Below are positions 15,586 through 17,656 of a DNA stretch of 17,656 bases, piece by piece. The translations under genes were made by a program, and so were the position numbers. The notes beneath the pieces were generated by a model. That model was not told the origin of the DNA and did not search any database. It saw only the letters and a program-made list of their open reading frames with translations. Each line of letters begins with the position of its first letter. Position 1 is the first letter of the stretch. This DNA is from Candidatus Avoscillospira stercoripullorum (GTDB lineage Bacteria > Bacillota > Clostridia > Oscillospirales > Oscillospiraceae): positions 1-17,656 of the forward strand of contig DVGD01000290.1 of the NCBI GenBank assembly GCA_018712905.1, read 5' to 3'.

Positions 15586-16580
15586 GAAAAGTTCGGGTTG
15601 GCCTGGTGGGCTGCGGCACGGTGTTCCGAACCCACTTGCAGCAGCTGCGCGAGATGAAGGAGATCGAGATTGCCGCGGTCTGTGACATCGACGAATCCAA
15701 GCGCCTGCCGGACTGCGGGTTTTATACCGACTATCACGAGATGGCGCGGCAGGAGACCTTGGACGCAGTGCACATCTGCCTGCCCCATTATCTCCACGAG
15801 GATGCCGCGCGTACCTTTGCTGCGGCGGGGATTGCCGTGCTCTGCGAAAAGCCGGTGGGCATGAATCTAGAGCAGTGCGCCCGCATGGCGCAGCTGGAGC
15901 AGCAGTATGGCGTTATGGTGGCCGTCTGCATGCAGAACCGCTGGAACAGGACGTTCTGCCGCCTCCAGGAGCTGCTGCGGGAGCCGGAGAGCGGGAAACT
16001 GCTGGGCATCAAGGCGATTGCTGCCTGGAACCGCACGTTGGAGTACTACCAGGCGTCCCCCTGGCGCGGGGAAATGGCTCATGCCGGCGGCGGGTGCATG
16101 ATGAACCAGGCGGTACATACCCTGGATCTCATGCTCTGCCTTGGCGGCGAAGTCGCATCGGTCAGCGGCCAGATCTGCCGCCTTTCCGGCTATCCGATTG
16201 AGGTGGAGGACACAGCCTGCGCCAGCATCACCTTTGCCAATGGATGCAAGGGGCTGTTCTTTGGCTCTGTGGTCAACGCCAGCAACGCCAGCATCGAAAT
16301 TGAAGTATACTGTGAACATGTGACCTACTGCATCAAAGACTATACCCTCTGGCGCAGTGCTCCGGGCAGCAGCGACCGGGAGCGGATCTTAAGCGACGAT
16401 GTCCTGGCAGAAACCAAGGCCTACTATGGCGCAGGGCACCGGGCACTGATCCATGATTTTTACCGGGCTCTCGCCGGCGCCGGCGGGCACTATGTCACTG
16501 TTGAAAGCGCCAGTCGGGTGATCCGGCTGATTGAGGACATTGGAAAATCCTCTGCCCGGCAGGCCGCAGTGGAATTTTAG
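15582..16580 (+). CDS. Gfo/Idh/MocA-family oxidoreductase, second copy
   Basis: Second NAD(P)-dependent oxidoreductase of the operon, 332 residues, clearly diverged from the first. It has the Rossmann loop GLVGCGTVF (Gly10, Gly12), CEKPVG with catalytic Lys90, and GGGCMMNQAVHTLDLML with His179 and Asp182. The ATG overlaps the preceding TGA (ATGA), so the two dehydrogenases are translationally coupled and may form one oxidation-reduction pair. The shorter length reflects a reduced C-terminal part. Compared with known clusters, one enzyme could oxidise the incoming sugar and the other reduce a later keto intermediate while recycling the cofactor; this is inference. Confidence 0.87.
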   Translation: MRKVRVGLVGCGTVFRTHLQQLREMKEIEIAAVCDIDESKRLPDCGFYTDYHEMARQETLDAVHICLPHYLHEDAARTFAAAGIAVLCEKPVGMNLEQCARMAQLEQQYGVMVAVCMQNRWNRTFCRLQELLREPESGKLLGIKAIAAWNRTLEYYQASPWRGEMAHAGGGCMMNQAVHTLDLMLCLGGEVASVSGQICRLSGYPIEVEDTACASITFANGCKGLFFGSVVNASNASIEIEVYCEHVTYCIKDYTLWRSAPGSSDRERILSDDVLAETKAYYGAGHRALIHDFYRALAGAGGHYVTVESASRVIRLIEDIGKSSARQAAVEF

Positions 16581-16590
16581 GAGGGATATC

Positions 16591-17445
16591 ATGGGCAATA
16601 CACCCAAAATTGCGCTGAACATGTCGCTCATCAAGCATTTCATGTGGGAGTTTGGACCGGATCCGACCTTTGCAAAAATTCACGAGGCTGGCGTGTCCTA
16701 CTTCGAGCTTTCCCAGATCGACATGACGGATCAGCTCATTGAGGACATTCTCAAGGCTTCTGAGAAGCACGGCGTTACGGTGATGGCCACCAGCGTCAAT
16801 TATCAGCCCCTCTTTGGAAACAATGCCAAGGGACTGGACATGGTTCGCGATTTCGACAAGATCGTGGCGTATAACCACAAGCTGGGGGTACGGTTTATTC
16901 GCGACTCCCTGATCCCAAGAAGCTGCATTCACAGCGAAAAGGGCTTCTATGAGGCGGCTGAAACCTTCAATACGTATGGCAAGCGCTTCTACGAGGCGGG
17001 AATCCAGCTCTGCTATCACAACCATCACTTTGAGTTTGAGCGCTTCGGCGACAAGACCGGCTTTGAGATTTTAGTGGAGAACACCGATCCCAAGTATGTG
17101 CAGTTTGAGCCCGATGTCCACTGGATTCAGCGGGCAGGTCAAAATCCCATCGACTGGATTCGCCGCCTGGCCGGGCGGGAGTCCCTGGTGCATCTGAAGG
17201 ACTACCGCATTCGCTTCCCTGAGGGCGATCCCGCACCCGACATCTTTACCCGGGAGCAATGCATTCAGTTCGCCGAGCTGGGACAGGGCAACCTGGACAT
17301 TCCCGAGATCATCAAGGTCTCCCTGGAGTGCGGCGCAGAGTATCTGCCTGTGGAGCAGGATCAGACCTATGGAAAAGATCCCTTCCAGTGCCTCAAGGAG
17401 AGCGTGGCCTACATCAAGTCCATCGGCTATCAGGCGCTGCTATAA
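16591..17445 (+). CDS. TIM-barrel sugar isomerase/epimerase family protein, second copy
   Basis: Second metal-dependent barrel enzyme, 284 residues, of the sugar phosphate isomerase/epimerase (COG1082) group. Likely metal ligands are Glu148 (in YHNHHFEF), Asp175 (FEPDVHW), His201 (VHLKDYR) and Glu255 (LPVEQDQ). The HNHHFEF motif and QRAGQNPIDWI block set it apart from the first copy and resemble inosose-dehydratase-like and 3-keto-glycoside-processing relatives. An in-frame ATG at 16531 lies inside the previous gene; AGGAGG 6 bases before the ATG at 16591 and overlapping the upstream stop decides the start. Last gene of the operon, with a terminator 8 bases later. Reaction unknown: epimerisation, dehydration or elimination are possible. 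Confidence 0.85.
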   Translation: MGNTPKIALNMSLIKHFMWEFGPDPTFAKIHEAGVSYFELSQIDMTDQLIEDILKASEKHGVTVMATSVNYQPLFGNNAKGLDMVRDFDKIVAYNHKLGVRFIRDSLIPRSCIHSEKGFYEAAETFNTYGKRFYEAGIQLCYHNHHFEFERFGDKTGFEILVENTDPKYVQFEPDVHWIQRAGQNPIDWIRRLAGRESLVHLKDYRIRFPEGDPAPDIFTREQCIQFAELGQGNLDIPEIIKVSLECGAEYLPVEQDQTYGKDPFQCLKESVAYIKSIGYQALL

Positions 17446-17453
17446 GCGCAGCA

Positions 17454-17490
17454 AAAATCCGCACTGCCATTTGGCGGTGCGGATTTTGTA
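17454..17490 (+). terminator. Terminator of the transporter operon
   Basis: Inverted repeat AAAATCCGCACTGCC, loop ATTT, GGCGGTGCGGATTTT: a 15-bp stem with one G-U pair, ending in TTTTG. It begins 8 bases after the last stop codon, and the A-rich/T-rich flanks make it look bidirectional. Confidence 0.85.
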
Positions 17491-17501
17491 CGCACCTGTA
17501 G

Positions 17502-17522
17502 GGGCGGCTCTCTGAGCCGCCC
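17502..17522. repeat. G+C-rich hairpin, second copy
   Basis: Identical to 121-141: 9-bp stem GGGCGGCTC, loop TCT, GAGCCGCCC. It sits between the operon terminator and the right long repeat. The intervening 47 bases contain the imperfect pair CTGTC / GACAG (about 17530-17565) and no gene. Confidence 0.7.
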
Positions 17523-17569
17523 GCGCAGACTGTCAAAAAACCTCGTTGAAAACTTGTGCGACAGAGCAG

Positions 17570-17656
17570 CGGGGGGTGTGTGCGGGGGGCAAAAAGCCCA
17601 CCGCGCGTTCAATCAAACAGGATTTTGAAACTTTTTTTAAAAGTTTCAAAATCCGC
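17570..17656. repeat. Right copy of the direct repeat flanking the locus
   Basis: An 87-base copy of positions 1-86, same orientation, running to the window edge. The only differences lie in the hairpin tip: T6-G-A3 in the left copy against T7-A4 here. The stem is therefore 15 bp with a three-base loop instead of 14 bp with a four-base loop, so pairing is kept despite the change. Confidence 0.85.

Noticed and set aside
1..17656. CRISPR array, tRNA or rRNA genes, insertion sequence or phage genes
   Set aside because: No regularly spaced repeats, no cloverleaf or rRNA-like stretch, and no transposase, integrase or phage protein was seen; the terminal repeats alone do not establish a mobile element.

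Overview
The window looks like a carbohydrate-use locus from an anaerobic Gram-positive gut bacterium, probably a Clostridia member near Oscillospiraceae/Ruminococcaceae. This rests on the G+C-rich coding sequence, strong AGGAGG ribosome-binding sites before almost every gene, and the Firmicutes-style SDR form of UxuB. A YesL/YesM/YesN-type sensory unit beside a CUT1 transporter and G+C-rich intergenic hairpin repeats also fit. The taxonomic guess is inference; there is no rRNA or marker gene here.

Layout. (a) 1-431 has no convincing gene. It holds an 86-bp repeat that recurs in the same orientation at 17570-17656, two further hairpins, a possible gene remnant (176-313) and a strong terminator. 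(b) 432-5425, minus strand, is a tight five-gene operon transcribed uxaC-uxuA-uxuB-eda-kdgK. It encodes the whole route D-glucuronate > D-fructuronate > D-mannonate > 2-keto-3-deoxygluconate (KDG) > KDPG > pyruvate + glyceraldehyde 3-phosphate. (c) 5426-5601 is a divergent control region with back-to-back promoters and a perfect 16-bp palindrome. It separates the operon from an AraC-family regulator (5602-6474). (d) 6589-10117 encodes a YesL-like DUF624 membrane protein, a YesN-like response regulator and a YesM-like sensor kinase, behind their own promoter and ending in a terminator. (e) 10348-17445 is a seven-gene operon: sugar-binding lipoprotein, two CUT1 permeases, a TIM-barrel isomerase/epimerase, two Gfo/Idh/MocA oxidoreductases and a second TIM-barrel protein. 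It is closed by a strong terminator at 17454-17487.

How the genes may work together. The sensor kinase probably detects an extracellular sugar ligand and the YesN-like regulator switches on the transporter operon. The lipoprotein and permeases would import the ligand, using an ATPase encoded elsewhere. No glycoside hydrolase, polysaccharide lyase or phosphorylase is encoded here. Instead the import genes are co-transcribed with two NAD(P)-dependent oxidoreductases and two metal-dependent TIM-barrel enzymes. That gene content resembles known routes that process glycosides through 3-keto intermediates (E. coli ycj cluster; DgpA/DgpBC-type C-deglycosylation). Next to a complete glucuronate pathway, the most interesting reading is a hydrolase-independent route that processes an imported glucuronide-like compound and feeds glucuronate into the uxaC operon. 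Each enzyme family call is well supported; the joint pathway and its substrate are hypotheses.
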